A stretch of 64,000 nucleotides of DNA from Shewanella algicola (GTDB taxonomy: Bacteria; Pseudomonadota; Gammaproteobacteria; Enterobacterales; Shewanellaceae): assembly GCF_014648035.1 (NCBI RefSeq), contig NZ_BMQI01000024.1:1-64000 (forward strand). Reading direction: 5' to 3'. Below the pieces are notes generated by a model. That model ran no database searches. It had not been told where the DNA came from and saw only the letters and a program-made list of their open reading frames with translations. This document shows positions 36,197 to 46,308 of this stretch, piece by piece; position 1 is the stretch's first letter; every line of letters begins with the position of its first letter. The translations under genes and the position numbers were made by a program.

Positions 36197-36841
36197 TCAC
36201 AAATGGCCAACTTTAACTAAAATCACTGTGTCCTGCTCAACATACGGATTATGCTGGCTTAAATGCGGACTGCGGATCCAGGTACCTGCGGGGTATCGAC
36301 CTAATTCATCAATAAATTCACCGCTTATCACGTAAATCTCTTCACCGCCAAAATGACGATGCGGTTGAAAATGTGTACCAGCTGGCCACATCACTAATGC
36401 AGTAGATTCGGTACCATGCTGATGTAAGGGCATTACCCGTAATTGGCCTTGGCCTGGTAGCCATGGAGTAGTGTTAGTGTCTATTGCAACTTGCTGGTTA
36501 TCAGTAGGTTGAAACTGGTGTAGTTTCACTAACAATGTACAACCTTCAACACTAAACGGTGCGTGTTCAAACCCTTCAGGGTTACGCAAATATGTGCCTG
36601 CAGGATAGTTTCCAGTTTCGTCTGAAAACACCCCGTCGAGCACTAAAATCTCTTCACCTAGTGGATGAGGGTGTGACTTAAACTTAGCGCCGGCCTCATA
36701 TTTAACAATACTGGTCGCATGGCCGCGTTCTGCTTCTTCACGCGCCAGACGTTTACGTAAAACCCCTGCTGCTGGGCTATTTTGCCATTCCATATCATGA
36801 GTGTTTATCACCACTCGCTGACTAAAATCCATGTTCAACAT
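36197..36841 (-). CDS. Double ChrR-type cupin protein
   Basis: A 214-residue protein made of two cupin domains of the ChrR type. The first has FKSHPHPLGEEILVLDGVFS, the second FQPHRHFGGEEIYVISGEFI; each has the H-x-H-(x)5-E metal set and the later PAGTYLRNPEG/PAGTWIRSPHL partner strand. In ChrR the cupin is part of an anti-sigma factor for singlet-oxygen response, but the zinc-binding anti-sigma N-domain is missing and no sigma gene is adjacent. A metal-dependent small-molecule enzyme or sensor is plausible. Confidence 0.85.
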   Translation of the reverse strand: MLNMDFSQRVVINTHDMEWQNSPAAGVLRKRLAREEAERGHATSIVKYEAGAKFKSHPHPLGEEILVLDGVFSDETGNYPAGTYLRNPEGFEHAPFSVEGCTLLVKLHQFQPTDNQQVAIDTNTTPWLPGQGQLRVMPLHQHGTESTALVMWPAGTHFQPHRHFGGEEIYVISGEFIDELGRYPAGTWIRSPHLSQHNPYVEQDTVILVKVGHL

Positions 36842-37008
36842 ATTGATACCTCAAAACTCATTAATGGCGACAGTGTAAGGCTTTCGCAATTGATAAAAAA
36901 GTAGGTACTTTTTGGTGCCTATGCCCAATTGATTGTGAATATGAAATTGAAGTACCGTTACTAGCCACATTTAAGCATTGGCCTTATTAAGGTATAAATG
37001 TACATAAC

Positions 37009-37042
37009 AAAAAGCCCAGTCAACAACGTTGGCCGGGCTTTA
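37009..37042 (-). terminator. pbpG terminator
   Basis: On the minus strand aaagcccggcc... pairs with ...gactgggctttt (outer 7-bp stem aaagccc/gggcttt with further internal pairing), then TTTTTGTT. It starts 19 bp after the pbpG stop. Confidence 0.8.
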
Positions 37043-37060
37043 ATGAAGTACTAGTGGTGA

Positions 37061-37969
37061 TTAAATACTATTACTTTGAGCAGCTTGACGCTCCAGTTTG
37101 TACGCTTTTGCAGACGCAGGAATAGGTGTTGTCCGCCCTGTTTCTAGCCATTTTTTTAAGCGATTTGCATCTGCCATGTGGGTATATTTACCAAACGAAT
37201 CGAGCACCACAAATGCCACTTTACGTTTATTCATTTCGGTTAACATCACTAGGCAGTGACCAGCTTTATTAGTAAAGCCGGTTTTAGTTAAGGCAATATT
37301 CCAATTGTTTTTAAACACTAATTTGTTGGTGTTTTGAAAATCTAATGCATAACGAGGTGAAGAAAAGTAAACATGCTTTTTAGTGGTTGAGCTCAACTCA
37401 CCTAACAATGGATACGACTGACTCGCCTTGAGTAATAAAATCAGATCATTGGCACTCGACACATTGTCTGGCGACAAACCTGTGGGTTCTACATAGTGAG
37501 TGTTTTTCATCCCTAATGCAGCGGCTTTATCATTCATGGCTTTCACAAACATATTAAAGCCACCGGGATAATGATGTGCTAATGAGGTTGCGGCGCGATT
37601 CTCTGACGACATTAACGTCAGTAACAACATGGTTTTACGCGTCACTTTACTGCCAATTCGTACTCGCGAATACACATTAGCCATAACCGGTGAGTCGGTA
37701 ATTTTTATTGAGATTTTTTCGTCTAGCGGTAACTTAGCATCCAATGTCACCATGGCCGCCATTAATTTGGTTACCGAGGCAATCGGAACTGATTGATGTT
37801 GGTTAGTGGCATATAACACTTCGTTAGTGGCCAAATCGACTAACATCGCACTGTTTGACGCTAGCTCTTGTTGAGGAAGGTCTTGAGAAACGGGGGCCGC
37901 AAAAGAAACCGCACTAGTCAGTGTGGTTGAACAAAATAAGGCACAGGCAAAAAGAAAACGAAACTTCAT
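37061..37969 (-). CDS. pbpG: D-alanyl-D-alanine endopeptidase (PBP7)
   Basis: Periplasmic low-molecular-weight penicillin-binding protein that cleaves peptide crosslinks in peptidoglycan. The 302-residue precursor has a signal peptide (FLFACALFCSTTLTSAVSFA). The catalytic motifs are Ser65-Val-Thr-Lys68 (IASVTKLMAAM), Ser122-Glu-Asn124 (MSSENRAATS) and Lys229-Thr-Gly (ALTKTGFTNKAG). Length and the absence of a C-terminal amphipathic anchor fit PbpG rather than DacA/DacC. ATG 37969 is used over an in-frame GTG three codons upstream. Confidence 0.92.
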   Translation of the reverse strand: MKFRFLFACALFCSTTLTSAVSFAAPVSQDLPQQELASNSAMLVDLATNEVLYATNQHQSVPIASVTKLMAAMVTLDAKLPLDEKISIKITDSPVMANVYSRVRIGSKVTRKTMLLLTLMSSENRAATSLAHHYPGGFNMFVKAMNDKAAALGMKNTHYVEPTGLSPDNVSSANDLILLLKASQSYPLLGELSSTTKKHVYFSSPRYALDFQNTNKLVFKNNWNIALTKTGFTNKAGHCLVMLTEMNKRKVAFVVLDSFGKYTHMADANRLKKWLETGRTTPIPASAKAYKLERQAAQSNSI

Positions 37970-38256
37970 CACGCTCACTTGAAAATAGGGCTAATAACGA
38001 TTGAGTATACGACAAAGGTTTAGTTCAACAACAGATCAAATACTACTTTTGGGTAGGTATTTCGCAATTAATTAACATAGATCAAACCCATAGTTTTAGC
38101 CACGCCTAATATTCGTCCAATTTAGGTCACTTGCGGTATTCACTATAAATACGATGCCAAAGTAATAAGCAACAATAAAGAGTCAAATACCGCTTTTGTT
38201 GTCTTCATGTTAAGATGAAAATAATCGTTTAAAAAGAATGATAAAAGAGAGTGTAA

Positions 38257-39582
38257 ATGGACATTAACTTGCGTTTCTTTAGTCGGTTGGGCCAGTGGGC
38301 GACCAATTTATTCGCCCCTAAGAGCCCATTAAAATCTGAATCTGATGATGCGCAACAAGGGTTAATTTCACTCAAAACCATCGCCAATCAATATCCATTA
38401 CAAATTGGCCAAGGACAGCTCAACGAAGCCGTGCCCACCAGACCATTTTACTCAAGCGATCGTTTTATAGGTAGAGAGCCACAACTTAAGCAAATGGCCG
38501 ATGTCATCAATTTATGGCGTAATCATCATGGTGAGATCAGTGCCATTGTAGCCCCTGCAGGGGCGGGTTTATCGGCTTTTTTAGGTTATATGCCTACACT
38601 ATTGCAACAGATCCAAACTGACATTGAACATGTGATCCCAACAAACGCCAAAGCTCTGCCAGACACCTGGCTGATAATGAGTTTTTACCAAGCCCCGTTA
38701 AGTGCCTTTGCCGCCATCACCAACCTGTGCTATTGCTTTAACATTGCTCCTCCACCCAACATTTCTGACAGCAGTATTACCGACACCATCTACGCGATTA
38801 ATCAACAACCGCCGCAGCTCATCATTATTGATGACCTACACAAGTTGATGTTAAGAATGATGGGAAACAATCAAGCCTTAGTTACCTTTGCCACCATTAT
38901 TATGGAAACCCGCAAACACCACTGCTGGATTTTAGGTTGTGAAAAATACGCCTGGCAGCGACTCAGTGCACAATATCAAATCACTCATTTTATTAAACAT
39001 ATCATCAATATTGATTATTTTAATGCCCAAGAGCTTGCTAGCATTCAGACACAACAATTGGTCGAATTAGGTTTAATCAGTACCGACTACCTTGAACAAA
39101 ATCCAGTAGAAAAGCCTAATAATCACAGCACAGAAACTCAAGATGACACTAGCGCAACGGATGTAAATCCTTACGATGAACAATTAAAGCAACTGCATTC
39201 CATTAGCCAGGGCCATCCCAAATTAGCGGCGTTATTGTTGCAGTACTCACTCACTCACCAAGCCGATATCACATCAGATAACAAGCATAAAACCGACATT
39301 TGTAAAATTAACTCGTCCGCCATACAAGAGTGCCAGGACAATGATTTATTCTCATTGGCTGAAATTTACGTCCATGGCGGCCTAAGAGTAGAGCAACACG
39401 CCCATATTTTTGCCCAATCCATTGAACAAAGCAGCTTACAGTTAGCTTACTTAGCTCGCCACGGCTTAATCATTGCCCAATATTCACAGAAAGATTTTGC
39501 CCAGCATTTTTATTTTATTACTCCTACGTTAACAAAAATTATCGCCAGCCATTTGGTCAACAATAACAAGCTGTTTAATTAA
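38257..39582 (+). CDS. P-loop ATPase-like protein with degenerate Walker A
   Basis: A 441-residue cytoplasmic protein with the layout of an AAA/TniB-like ATPase: FIGREPQLKQMADVINLW (residues 70-87), a Walker A position reading APAGAGLSAFL (99-109), and Walker B PQLIIIDDLHKLMLR (186-200, Asp192/193), then a sensor-like WILGCEKYAWQRL. The Walker A lysine is replaced by Leu105, so ATP hydrolysis is doubtful. A variable Asn/Thr-rich insertion (about 287-310) precedes a helical C-terminus. It lies 11 bp before an MscS channel gene, so the two are probably co-expressed. Confidence 0.7.
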   Translation: MDINLRFFSRLGQWATNLFAPKSPLKSESDDAQQGLISLKTIANQYPLQIGQGQLNEAVPTRPFYSSDRFIGREPQLKQMADVINLWRNHHGEISAIVAPAGAGLSAFLGYMPTLLQQIQTDIEHVIPTNAKALPDTWLIMSFYQAPLSAFAAITNLCYCFNIAPPPNISDSSITDTIYAINQQPPQLIIIDDLHKLMLRMMGNNQALVTFATIIMETRKHHCWILGCEKYAWQRLSAQYQITHFIKHIINIDYFNAQELASIQTQQLVELGLISTDYLEQNPVEKPNNHSTETQDDTSATDVNPYDEQLKQLHSISQGHPKLAALLLQYSLTHQADITSDNKHKTDICKINSSAIQECQDNDLFSLAEIYVHGGLRVEQHAHIFAQSIEQSSLQLAYLARHGLIIAQYSQKDFAQHFYFITPTLTKIIASHLVNNNKLFN

Positions 39583-39593
39583 ACGAGGCGAAC

Positions 39594-40406
39594 ATGGACA
39601 ACTCACGTGAGGCATTGCAAGCTTTTTTAGACATCATTTCATTTGATCGTATTTTAAGTATTTTATTGCTGTGCTTAACTGCGTGGCTGTTTTTGGTACT
39701 GGTGCAATTTTGTTTAAACCAACTCAACAACAAACTGCCTAAATACCGCCTAATTTGGAATCGGTCTTACCCTTTTGTACGCCTATTTGTGTGGCTGTGT
39801 GTGATCATTTATTCCATTGTTGGCATTATTGATCCCCATGAAAATTTAATCTTAGCTGTGGTTGGTTCTATCAGTATTGTGGTGGGTTTAGCCACGCAAG
39901 AGCCGGCTAAAAACATGATTGCAGGATTTATTATTATGCTTAATCCGCCTTATCGGGTGGGTGACATGGTGACACTGGCAGGCCATTACGGCGAAGTGAT
40001 AAAACTTGAATGGAGCGTAACCTGGCTGCGCACGTTTGACGATAATACCGTCATGGTACCCAATGCTGAGGCACTTAAAACAGCGGTATCGAATGCCAAT
40101 AGTGGTGCATTAGATGAAATGGTGGTGGTTAAATTTTCCATCCCTATGGCTGCCGACCTTCAAAAAGCCATTGCCTTAGCACGCGAGGCAACACAGTGCT
40201 CGCCTTACACTTTTTTAAATAAACCTATTATTGTCAATCTAAGCAATGATTACTCGTTTGGGCAGTATCAACAAATCATTACCGTTAAAGCTTATGTTAT
40301 GGATGTAAGGCTCGAAAAAAAGTTTGTTAGTGACATTAATATTAGGGTGTTAAGTGCATTTAAAAATGCCCATTTTTATGATGAACAACAAACGTCTCCA
40401 ACATAA
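39594..40406 (+). CDS. MscS-family mechanosensitive channel
   Basis: A 270-residue inner-membrane channel with three hydrophobic helices: about 17-43, 62-84 and the pore helix region LAVVGSISIVVGLATQEPAK. The latter is followed by the MscS hallmark PYRVGDMVTLAGHYGEVIK and the beta-domain TFDDNTVMVPNAEAL. It is of minimal MscS size (E. coli MscS 286) and has a short cytoplasmic C-terminus. It directly follows the degenerate ATPase gene and precedes rpiA by 64 bp. The ATPase-channel pairing is the unusual part. Confidence 0.88.
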   Translation: MDNSREALQAFLDIISFDRILSILLLCLTAWLFLVLVQFCLNQLNNKLPKYRLIWNRSYPFVRLFVWLCVIIYSIVGIIDPHENLILAVVGSISIVVGLATQEPAKNMIAGFIIMLNPPYRVGDMVTLAGHYGEVIKLEWSVTWLRTFDDNTVMVPNAEALKTAVSNANSGALDEMVVVKFSIPMAADLQKAIALAREATQCSPYTFLNKPIIVNLSNDYSFGQYQQIITVKAYVMDVRLEKKFVSDINIRVLSAFKNAHFYDEQQTSPT

Positions 40407-40470
40407 TTTGCGTTATAATCGCGCCAATTAAGTTCAACATTTTTAAAATTTACCTACTGGGGATCAGTTA

Positions 40471-41130
40471 ATGACACAAGATGAAATGAAAAAAGCCGCA
40501 GGCTGGGCTGCACTACAATATGTCAAAAAAGATACAATTGTTGGCGTTGGTACAGGCTCAACGGTAAACCACTTTATTGATGCATTAGCCACAATAAAAG
40601 ACGATATTGAAGGTGCGGTATCAAGCTCTGAAGCGTCAACTAAAAAACTCGAAGAGCTCGGCATTGAAGTATTCGACCTCAACAGTGTTGACTTAATTGA
40701 TGTCTATGTTGACGGCGCAGATGAAATTAATGATCGCATGGACATGATTAAGGGCGGCGGCGCAGCTTTAACTCGTGAGAAAATCGTCGCAGCCGTTGCT
40801 AAACAATTTATTTGTATTGTCGACAACACTAAGCAAGTGTCGATTTTAGGTGATTTTCCATTGCCTGTTGAAGTCATCCCAATGGCACGCTCGTATGTGG
40901 CTCGCGAGTTAGTTAAGTTAGGCGGCGATCCGGTTTATCGTCAAGGTGTTGTGACCGACAACGGTAACGTAATTTTAGATGTCTACAACATGCAAATTTT
41001 GGATCCTAAAGTAATGGAAAACAAAATTAATGCGATTGTCGGTGTCGTCACTAACGGCTTATTTGCAAACCGCGGTGCAGATGTATTACTAGTGGGTACG
41101 CCAGATGGCGTGAATACCGTCACCTTGTAA
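40471..41130 (+). CDS. rpiA: Ribose-5-phosphate isomerase A
   Basis: Interconverts ribose-5-phosphate and ribulose-5-phosphate in the pentose phosphate pathway. The 219-residue length equals E. coli RpiA. Motifs are [16 protein letters not shown] (phosphate loop), [11 protein letters not shown] (catalytic Asp region), [14 protein letters not shown] and the late [22 protein letters not shown] hexamer at 40414-40419 suggests its own promoter in the 64-bp gap after the channel gene. A perfect terminator follows. Confidence 0.97.
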   Translation: MTQDEMKKAAGWAALQYVKKDTIVGVGTGSTVNHFIDALATIKDDIEGAVSSSEASTKKLEELGIEVFDLNSVDLIDVYVDGADEINDRMDMIKGGGAALTREKIVAAVAKQFICIVDNTKQVSILGDFPLPVEVIPMARSYVARELVKLGGDPVYRQGVVTDNGNVILDVYNMQILDPKVMENKINAIVGVVTNGLFANRGADVLLVGTPDGVNTVTL

Positions 41131-41168
41131 TTATCCTGACAGACTTTCACATAGCCTCAGCTATTACT

Positions 41169-41203
41169 AAAAATTGACCTCGCAAATTTGCGAGGTCAAT
41201 TTT
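41169..41203. terminator. Perfect palindromic bidirectional terminator
   Basis: A 34-bp perfect inverted repeat (41170-41186 with 41187-41203; arms aaaattgacctcgcaaa and its complement) with A and T runs at the outer ends. It lies between the convergent rpiA and chemoreceptor genes. Confidence 0.9.
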
Positions 41204-41235
41204 GGCTTGTACTAATCTGTTTGTTATACCGTTAA

Positions 41236-43098
41236 CTACACACTGAATTGACTCACCGCCTCATGTAAGGCTTGTGCTCGCCCCCTAACCTCTTCAGAAG
41301 ACGTCGCATTTTGCTCCGCTGCCTGTGATGATTCGCCAGCAATATCACGAATAACCACCACATTTTTGCCAACCTCTGCTGCGACCATGCTTTGTTCTTC
41401 AATAGCCGCAGCAATTTGGGTACTCATGTCCATAATATTGGTCACATCACTGGTAATTTGACGTAACACATCACCCGCAATTGCGGCTTGCTCTGCACTG
41501 TCTCGTCCTTGTTGTTGGCTTTCTTGCATCAGTTCAACAATTGAATGAGTGCGTTTTTGTAACGTCGATATTATATCGGTAATTTGTTGAGTGGAGCTTT
41601 GAGTCCGCATGGCTAAAGACCTTACTTCATCAGCCACTACGGCAAAGCCACGGCCTTGCTCCCCCGCTCTTGCTGCCTCAATCGCTGCATTTAGTGCAAG
41701 CAAGTTAGTTTGCTCAGCAATACCTCGTATGACATCAAGCACACTACCGATAGTGACACTGTCGCGCTCTAAATCGGCCACCACCAGTGATGAGTCAGTT
41801 AATTGTTGAGCCAATAAATTTATCTTCGAAATAGTTTGTTCAACCCCTTGCTGACCAGCTTGAGCATTATCGTGGGTTTGGCCAGCTTTAACGGCTGCTA
41901 ACTCAGTATTTTGAGCAATTTCTTCAATGGTAGCCCCCATTTCAGTCACTGCGGTGGCCACCATGTCGGTTTCGTTTAGTTGGCGTGATACACCTTCCGA
42001 TGCCGAGGCCGCATTAAGAGACAGTTCATGACAAGACTCATTCATGGCATTTACCGACTCGTTAACCTGCATTATAAGCGTTTGGAATGACATCACCATA
42101 CAATTGAAATGTTGTGCAACAAGCGCTAATTCATCATTGCCAGATTCATCACAACGTATTGATAAATCATTACTTAACTCAATAGAAGAAATTGTTGAGG
42201 TGATCTTATTAATGGGCACCATAATGCTTTTAATGATAAACAAGGTTGAAATAGCCAACGTGGCCGTTATCAATACAAAAAGACTAAAACCAATCACAAA
42301 GGCTTGCTGTTTATCCTGTTTTATTTCAGCAAGTGTTTGCTCACGTAATTTCACAGTATCATTATCAGTTTGGTGGATTTTATCGCGTAGCACAGCCATT
42401 TTGCCATCATTATCGGTTAAGCCAAACAATGATTCTTTTGCAACAAGGTTATTAAACTTTTGCCGATAATTTTCAATATTAACAATCAGTTGTTGTTTTT
42501 CAGCGAACGGAATTCCCGATAATTGTACTTGCTGAGTAAAACGGCTTACACCTTGCTCAAACGATTGAACATACTTGAGATCACGACGTAACATAAAGTC
42601 TTTTTCATTACGCCGTAACTGCAACATATTCACGAGTAAGCTGTCTTGTGAGTAATTACTGAGTATGGTTTCAACGATTTTAACCGCTGCGCGTAACTCA
42701 CCATACAAACCAGATTCATGGGTTAACCCTATCTCTTTCTTTAACATTATGACTTCATTGAAAATATGGTTATAGTCATTGAGGTTTTCTTTAAAGTGAT
42801 CGAGTGCGGTTACGTCCATACCTTGGTGTTCAAGTGCGGCTCGCACATCGGCAACAAAAGCCAATGTGTCTGCCATACTGTGAGTAAATTTATCGACGTA
42901 CCTTGTGTCTGCTCGATGAAAAAAATCTTTTTCTTCTGTTCTTAACTCAAGGACTTTCCTTTCTATTTCTATAATTTTGCTTGATGTAGTTGATAGTTCA
43001 GATAAAACTGATTCTGAATAATTTTGTAAACCAAACATAGCAAGGATGGAAAACACTGAAATTGTCGCACTTAACATCAGTTTAGAACGAATAAGCAT
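41236..43098 (-). CDS. Methyl-accepting chemotaxis protein with HBM sensor domain
   Basis: A 620-residue transmembrane chemoreceptor. Helix 1 (about 7-25) and helix 2 (about 268-292, [20 protein letters not shown]) frame a periplasmic helical bimodular domain. This has the paired signatures [20 protein letters not shown] and [20 protein letters not shown], known to bind organic acids in McpS-type receptors. A HAMP domain follows, then the signalling hairpin tip [20 protein letters not shown]. There is no obvious C-terminal CheR-binding pentapeptide. The ligand is unknown. Monocistronic and convergent with rpiA. Confidence 0.93.
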   Translation of the reverse strand: MLIRSKLMLSATISVFSILAMFGLQNYSESVLSELSTTSSKIIEIERKVLELRTEEKDFFHRADTRYVDKFTHSMADTLAFVADVRAALEHQGMDVTALDHFKENLNDYNHIFNEVIMLKKEIGLTHESGLYGELRAAVKIVETILSNYSQDSLLVNMLQLRRNEKDFMLRRDLKYVQSFEQGVSRFTQQVQLSGIPFAEKQQLIVNIENYRQKFNNLVAKESLFGLTDNDGKMAVLRDKIHQTDNDTVKLREQTLAEIKQDKQQAFVIGFSLFVLITATLAISTLFIIKSIMVPINKITSTISSIELSNDLSIRCDESGNDELALVAQHFNCMVMSFQTLIMQVNESVNAMNESCHELSLNAASASEGVSRQLNETDMVATAVTEMGATIEEIAQNTELAAVKAGQTHDNAQAGQQGVEQTISKINLLAQQLTDSSLVVADLERDSVTIGSVLDVIRGIAEQTNLLALNAAIEAARAGEQGRGFAVVADEVRSLAMRTQSSTQQITDIISTLQKRTHSIVELMQESQQQGRDSAEQAAIAGDVLRQITSDVTNIMDMSTQIAAAIEEQSMVAAEVGKNVVVIRDIAGESSQAAEQNATSSEEVRGRAQALHEAVSQFSV

Positions 43099-43507
43099 AT
43101 TAATTACCCCCTAAGAGTAAAATGCATAAGTCCTTTTAAATTGATTGAAATTAAAACGATCTACCGAAGTGAATCTATCTGTTTAGTAAGGCCTGTGAAC
43201 GATAGGCAATACATATTTGATTTGTCTACCTTTCGCAGTATAGAACACCGGCTAGCAAACCTAAAACTAAATAACATCTTACTTACATATTTTTTAACTT
43301 AAACTAAACCTTTTACCTACTTGAGCCTGTCAAATAACTAAACAATCATAATGGACAGCTTGGAACATTAAGGATGCCGGTATCAATCAGCCTAATTCAC
43401 AGCAAATAAATCACCTCGCGCAGTTAGACGACAATCAACTTGTCGCCATTGCAACTACCGGGTGTCAGCAGGCCTTTGAGCAACTGTATCGCCGCCATCA
43501 CCAGCGA

Positions 43508-43936
43508 GTGTACGCCATTTGTTTTCGGCTTAGTGGCCAACCAAGTTTGGCTGACGATATGACCCAGGCGTGTTTTATTCGCTTATGGAATAAGTTGGCG
43601 CAATTTAACGGCGATAGCCAATTTACCACCTGGCTGCATCGGTTATGTGTTCGCCAAGCCATTAATGATCTCAAGGCGCAGCAATCATTATGGCGACGCT
43701 TTTTGCCTGCAGAAGATATCGCCCATCAATACATGCCTAGCGTTGAGTTAACCGATTACCATTTACTCGACAAATGTATCGCCAGATTACCGCAACGAAC
43801 CCGCATTGTGTTTGTGTTATGTGCAATTGAAGGCTACCAGCACAACGAAATAGCAGCACTGCTGAACATTGCCGTCGGCACCAGTAAGGCGCAATATCAC
43901 AATGCCAAACATTTACTACAGGAGATGCTTGCATGA
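43508..43936 (+). CDS. ECF RNA polymerase sigma factor (start unclear)
   Basis: Extracytoplasmic-function sigma factor. Region 2 runs through CFRLSGQPSLADDMTQACFI and RLWNKLAQFNGDSQFTTWLH; region 4 is LPQRTRIVFVLCAIEGYQHN with the helix-turn-helix EIAALLNIAVGTSKAQYHNA. The first canonical start, GTG 43508, cuts into region 2: the same frame is clearly coding upstream (AFEQLYRRHHQRVYAICFR), back to about 43382, but contains no ATG, GTG or TTG before the stop at 43349. Either a rare start codon or a frameshift near 43400 explains this. It overlaps the next gene by 4 bp. Confidence 0.75.
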   Translation: MYAICFRLSGQPSLADDMTQACFIRLWNKLAQFNGDSQFTTWLHRLCVRQAINDLKAQQSLWRRFLPAEDIAHQYMPSVELTDYHLLDKCIARLPQRTRIVFVLCAIEGYQHNEIAALLNIAVGTSKAQYHNAKHLLQEMLA

Positions 43937-44547
43937 GTACTAAAAAGCATGACCTAGACCATTTAATTAGCACGTTACCGCCTGAGGTTGCGCCAACCAC
44001 CGACTTATGGGATGGCATTAAGCCGCATTTAACGTCTCAAAAAACGCATCAAAACAGTGTTGTGCGCCCCTTATGGGCCATAGCCGCAACGTTCTTAGTG
44101 TGTTCACTCTTATGGTTAACGCAATGGCGCGACGAACCTGTGCTACCCCAAGAGCAAACATTAACCCAGGTGCAAACGGCAAATGTTACCACTGCAACAA
44201 TAGACACACCTGCATCTATTGAAGTAGATAATCACTTAATTGAATTAATAAACCAAATAGCCCAAACCCATCAAAGCCAGTTAGATGGATTTATTCGCAA
44301 TCAATATACCGTTAGCTGGCAGTTATCAGCAAACAACAATGAGCACATTCAAACCGACATTGCCAAGGCGCTCGCAGAGCTAGAAAGTGCCTCTGTTCAA
44401 GTGCAAGCAGCATTAACACAACAGCCGACGAATCAACAACTTTGGCAGTTATGGCGCTGGATAATGCAGCGTCAAATCACCCTATTACAACAAGGGCAAA
44501 AATTGCCTTTTACCCATACACGCCCATCACAAGGAAATACCCTATGA
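43933..44547 (+). CDS. Putative membrane anti-sigma factor
   Basis: A 204-residue single-pass protein: a cytoplasmic N-terminus (about 1-45, MSTKKHDLDHLISTLPPE), one hydrophobic helix (PLWAIAATFLVCSLLWLTQW) and a Gln/Thr-rich, helical periplasmic part. Position and topology fit an anti-sigma factor holding the overlapping ECF sigma at the membrane; the sequence does not match a zinc-finger anti-sigma motif. ATGA overlaps at both ends link it translationally to the sigma factor and to the DUF4097-like gene. Its role is inferred mainly from context. Confidence 0.65.
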   Translation: MSTKKHDLDHLISTLPPEVAPTTDLWDGIKPHLTSQKTHQNSVVRPLWAIAATFLVCSLLWLTQWRDEPVLPQEQTLTQVQTANVTTATIDTPASIEVDNHLIELINQIAQTHQSQLDGFIRNQYTVSWQLSANNNEHIQTDIAKALAELESASVQVQAALTQQPTNQQLWQLWRWIMQRQITLLQQGQKLPFTHTRPSQGNTL

Positions 44548-45479
44548 GCAGCATTAAATACGCACTGTTAGCCCCACTAATGGCCATAAGCGCTCTAACT
44601 ATTGCATCAGAGTCGGTTGACCAACAACAAGATGTTGCAGCTAACCCCAACGTGAGTATCAAAATACAGCGTGGCAATGTTGAATTTATTAGCTGGGACA
44701 ACAACAGCATCCAAGTTAAAGGCGAACTAGACGAGCTAAGTAAAGGTTTTATATTCGATGTAAAAGACAATACGGTAGTGATTGAGGACAAACTGCCGCG
44801 CAGCTATCAAGGTAGTAATAAACAAGGCTCACAACTGACTATTTATTTACCCACACAGCTGAGTTTGGACGCTGAAGGCGTATCAGCCGACTTTGCCCTC
44901 TCTAAGCTCAGCGGCCAAATCGCCATCGCATTAGTCAGTGGCAATATTGAAGCTAAACAACTGAGTGGCAGTAGCAAGTTGACCACGGTTTCGGGCAACA
45001 TTAACAGCGAACAATTAAGCGGAAAAATCAAACTTGAAACGGTATCAGGTGGCATTGACGACAAGGAGAGCCAAGGTGAGGCAGAGTTTAGGTTAGTCAG
45101 TGGTGAACTAGAGACTCACAGCGACTTTACCCAAGTGAGCATTGACCAAGTCTCTGGCGATATTGAGGCAACCCTAAAACAAATAAACAAAATTAATATG
45201 GTTACCATCAGCGGCGATGCTGATCTAAACCTCGGCTCACAGCTCAGTAAAGGTCATCTTGAAACCATTAGCGGCGATTTAACCATGGCATTTAGTGCAG
45301 CACCTAATCTAAGCTTTATGATAGACGGCGGCCCAGGTGGCAAAATTAGTAATCAATTAACTGACGATAAACCCGCTAAGCAAAAGTACTCATCAAGCCA
45401 AAGTCTACAATTTAACAGCTTGTCTGGTGACGGCCAGGTCAATATCAACACCATTAGCGGCCGCATTAGCGTTAAGTAA
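44544..45479 (+). CDS. DUF4097-like exported beta-repeat protein
   Basis: A 311-residue exported protein: signal peptide (YALLAPLMAISALTIASE) and a repetitive beta-strand domain with recurring SG turns (LVSGNIEAKQLSGSSKLTTV, SGNINSEQLSGKIKLETVSG, TISGDADLNLGS). This is the pattern of the DUF4097 'toastrack'/putative adhesin fold. The ATG at 44544 follows AAGGA by eight bases and overlaps the preceding stop (ATGA). As third gene of the sigma/anti-sigma operon it may be the output or part of sensing for that envelope response. Confidence 0.8.
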   Translation: MSSIKYALLAPLMAISALTIASESVDQQQDVAANPNVSIKIQRGNVEFISWDNNSIQVKGELDELSKGFIFDVKDNTVVIEDKLPRSYQGSNKQGSQLTIYLPTQLSLDAEGVSADFALSKLSGQIAIALVSGNIEAKQLSGSSKLTTVSGNINSEQLSGKIKLETVSGGIDDKESQGEAEFRLVSGELETHSDFTQVSIDQVSGDIEATLKQINKINMVTISGDADLNLGSQLSKGHLETISGDLTMAFSAAPNLSFMIDGGPGGKISNQLTDDKPAKQKYSSSQSLQFNSLSGDGQVNINTISGRISVK

Positions 45480-45615
45480 TACTATTGATGCCAGACAGTA
45501 AAATGCCCAGTGATATCGCTATCGCTGGGCATCGTTACTTGATACTAATATCGCTGAGCAAAGCTGTTACAGATTAAGATTAACCGTAACGATAGCTTGG
45601 TTGTTCAGGCTGGCA

Positions 45616-46308
45616 CTACTTAACCGAACTCACTTCATTATCGGTTAAAAAACGCCATTCTCCTGGCGCTAAATCAGCATCTAATTCAATACTGCCCACG
45701 GCTTCGCGGTGTAGGTTAACCACTTTGTTACCCACTGCAGCAAACATGCGTTTTACTTGATGGTATTTGCCTTCACTAATGGTTAAACGCACCTGAGTTG
45801 GCGCAATGATCTCAAGTACCGCAGGCTTTGTTAAGCCATCTTCATTACGCAGTTCAATACCGTCAGCAAACACAGAGATTAAGCTGTTATCGATAGGATC
45901 GGCCAGCTCAACTAAATAGCGCTTACCGCAATCTTTTTTCGGCGAGGTGATTTTGTGCGACCATTGGCCGTCGCTAGTAATCAGCACTAAACCTGTAGTG
46001 TCAGCATCTAAACGCCCAGCAATGTGTAAGGTGTCAGCTTTTTCAATTTCCATCAAACTTAATACCGATGGATATTGCTCATCAATCGTTGAACAAATGG
46101 TATCAACCGGCTTGTTCATCATCACATAACGATCGCCCACAATACTGATAGACTGGCCTTCTAAGCGCACATCCATTTGCGGTAATACCTTAAAGCCAGA
46201 ATTCTTAACCACCTCACCATCGCAGGTCACATCACCACGATGCAGGGCTCTTTTGGCCAACGAACGGGTTAATTCGGTACTTTCACAGATAAATTTGTCT
46301 AAACGCAC
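45616..46308 (-). CDS. rsuA: 16S rRNA pseudouridine(516) synthase
   Basis: Converts U516 of 16S rRNA to pseudouridine. The 230-residue length matches E. coli RsuA (231). An S4-like RNA-binding domain (MRLDKFICESTELTRSLAKR, GDVTCDGEVV) precedes the catalytic domain with the active Asp in HIAGRLDADTTGLVLITSDG, then TSPKKDCGKRYLVEL and ISEGKYHQVKRMFAAVG. Strong family match. Monocistronic. Confidence 0.94.
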   Translation of the reverse strand: MRLDKFICESTELTRSLAKRALHRGDVTCDGEVVKNSGFKVLPQMDVRLEGQSISIVGDRYVMMNKPVDTICSTIDEQYPSVLSLMEIEKADTLHIAGRLDADTTGLVLITSDGQWSHKITSPKKDCGKRYLVELADPIDNSLISVFADGIELRNEDGLTKPAVLEIIAPTQVRLTISEGKYHQVKRMFAAVGNKVVNLHREAVGSIELDADLAPGEWRFLTDNEVSSVK

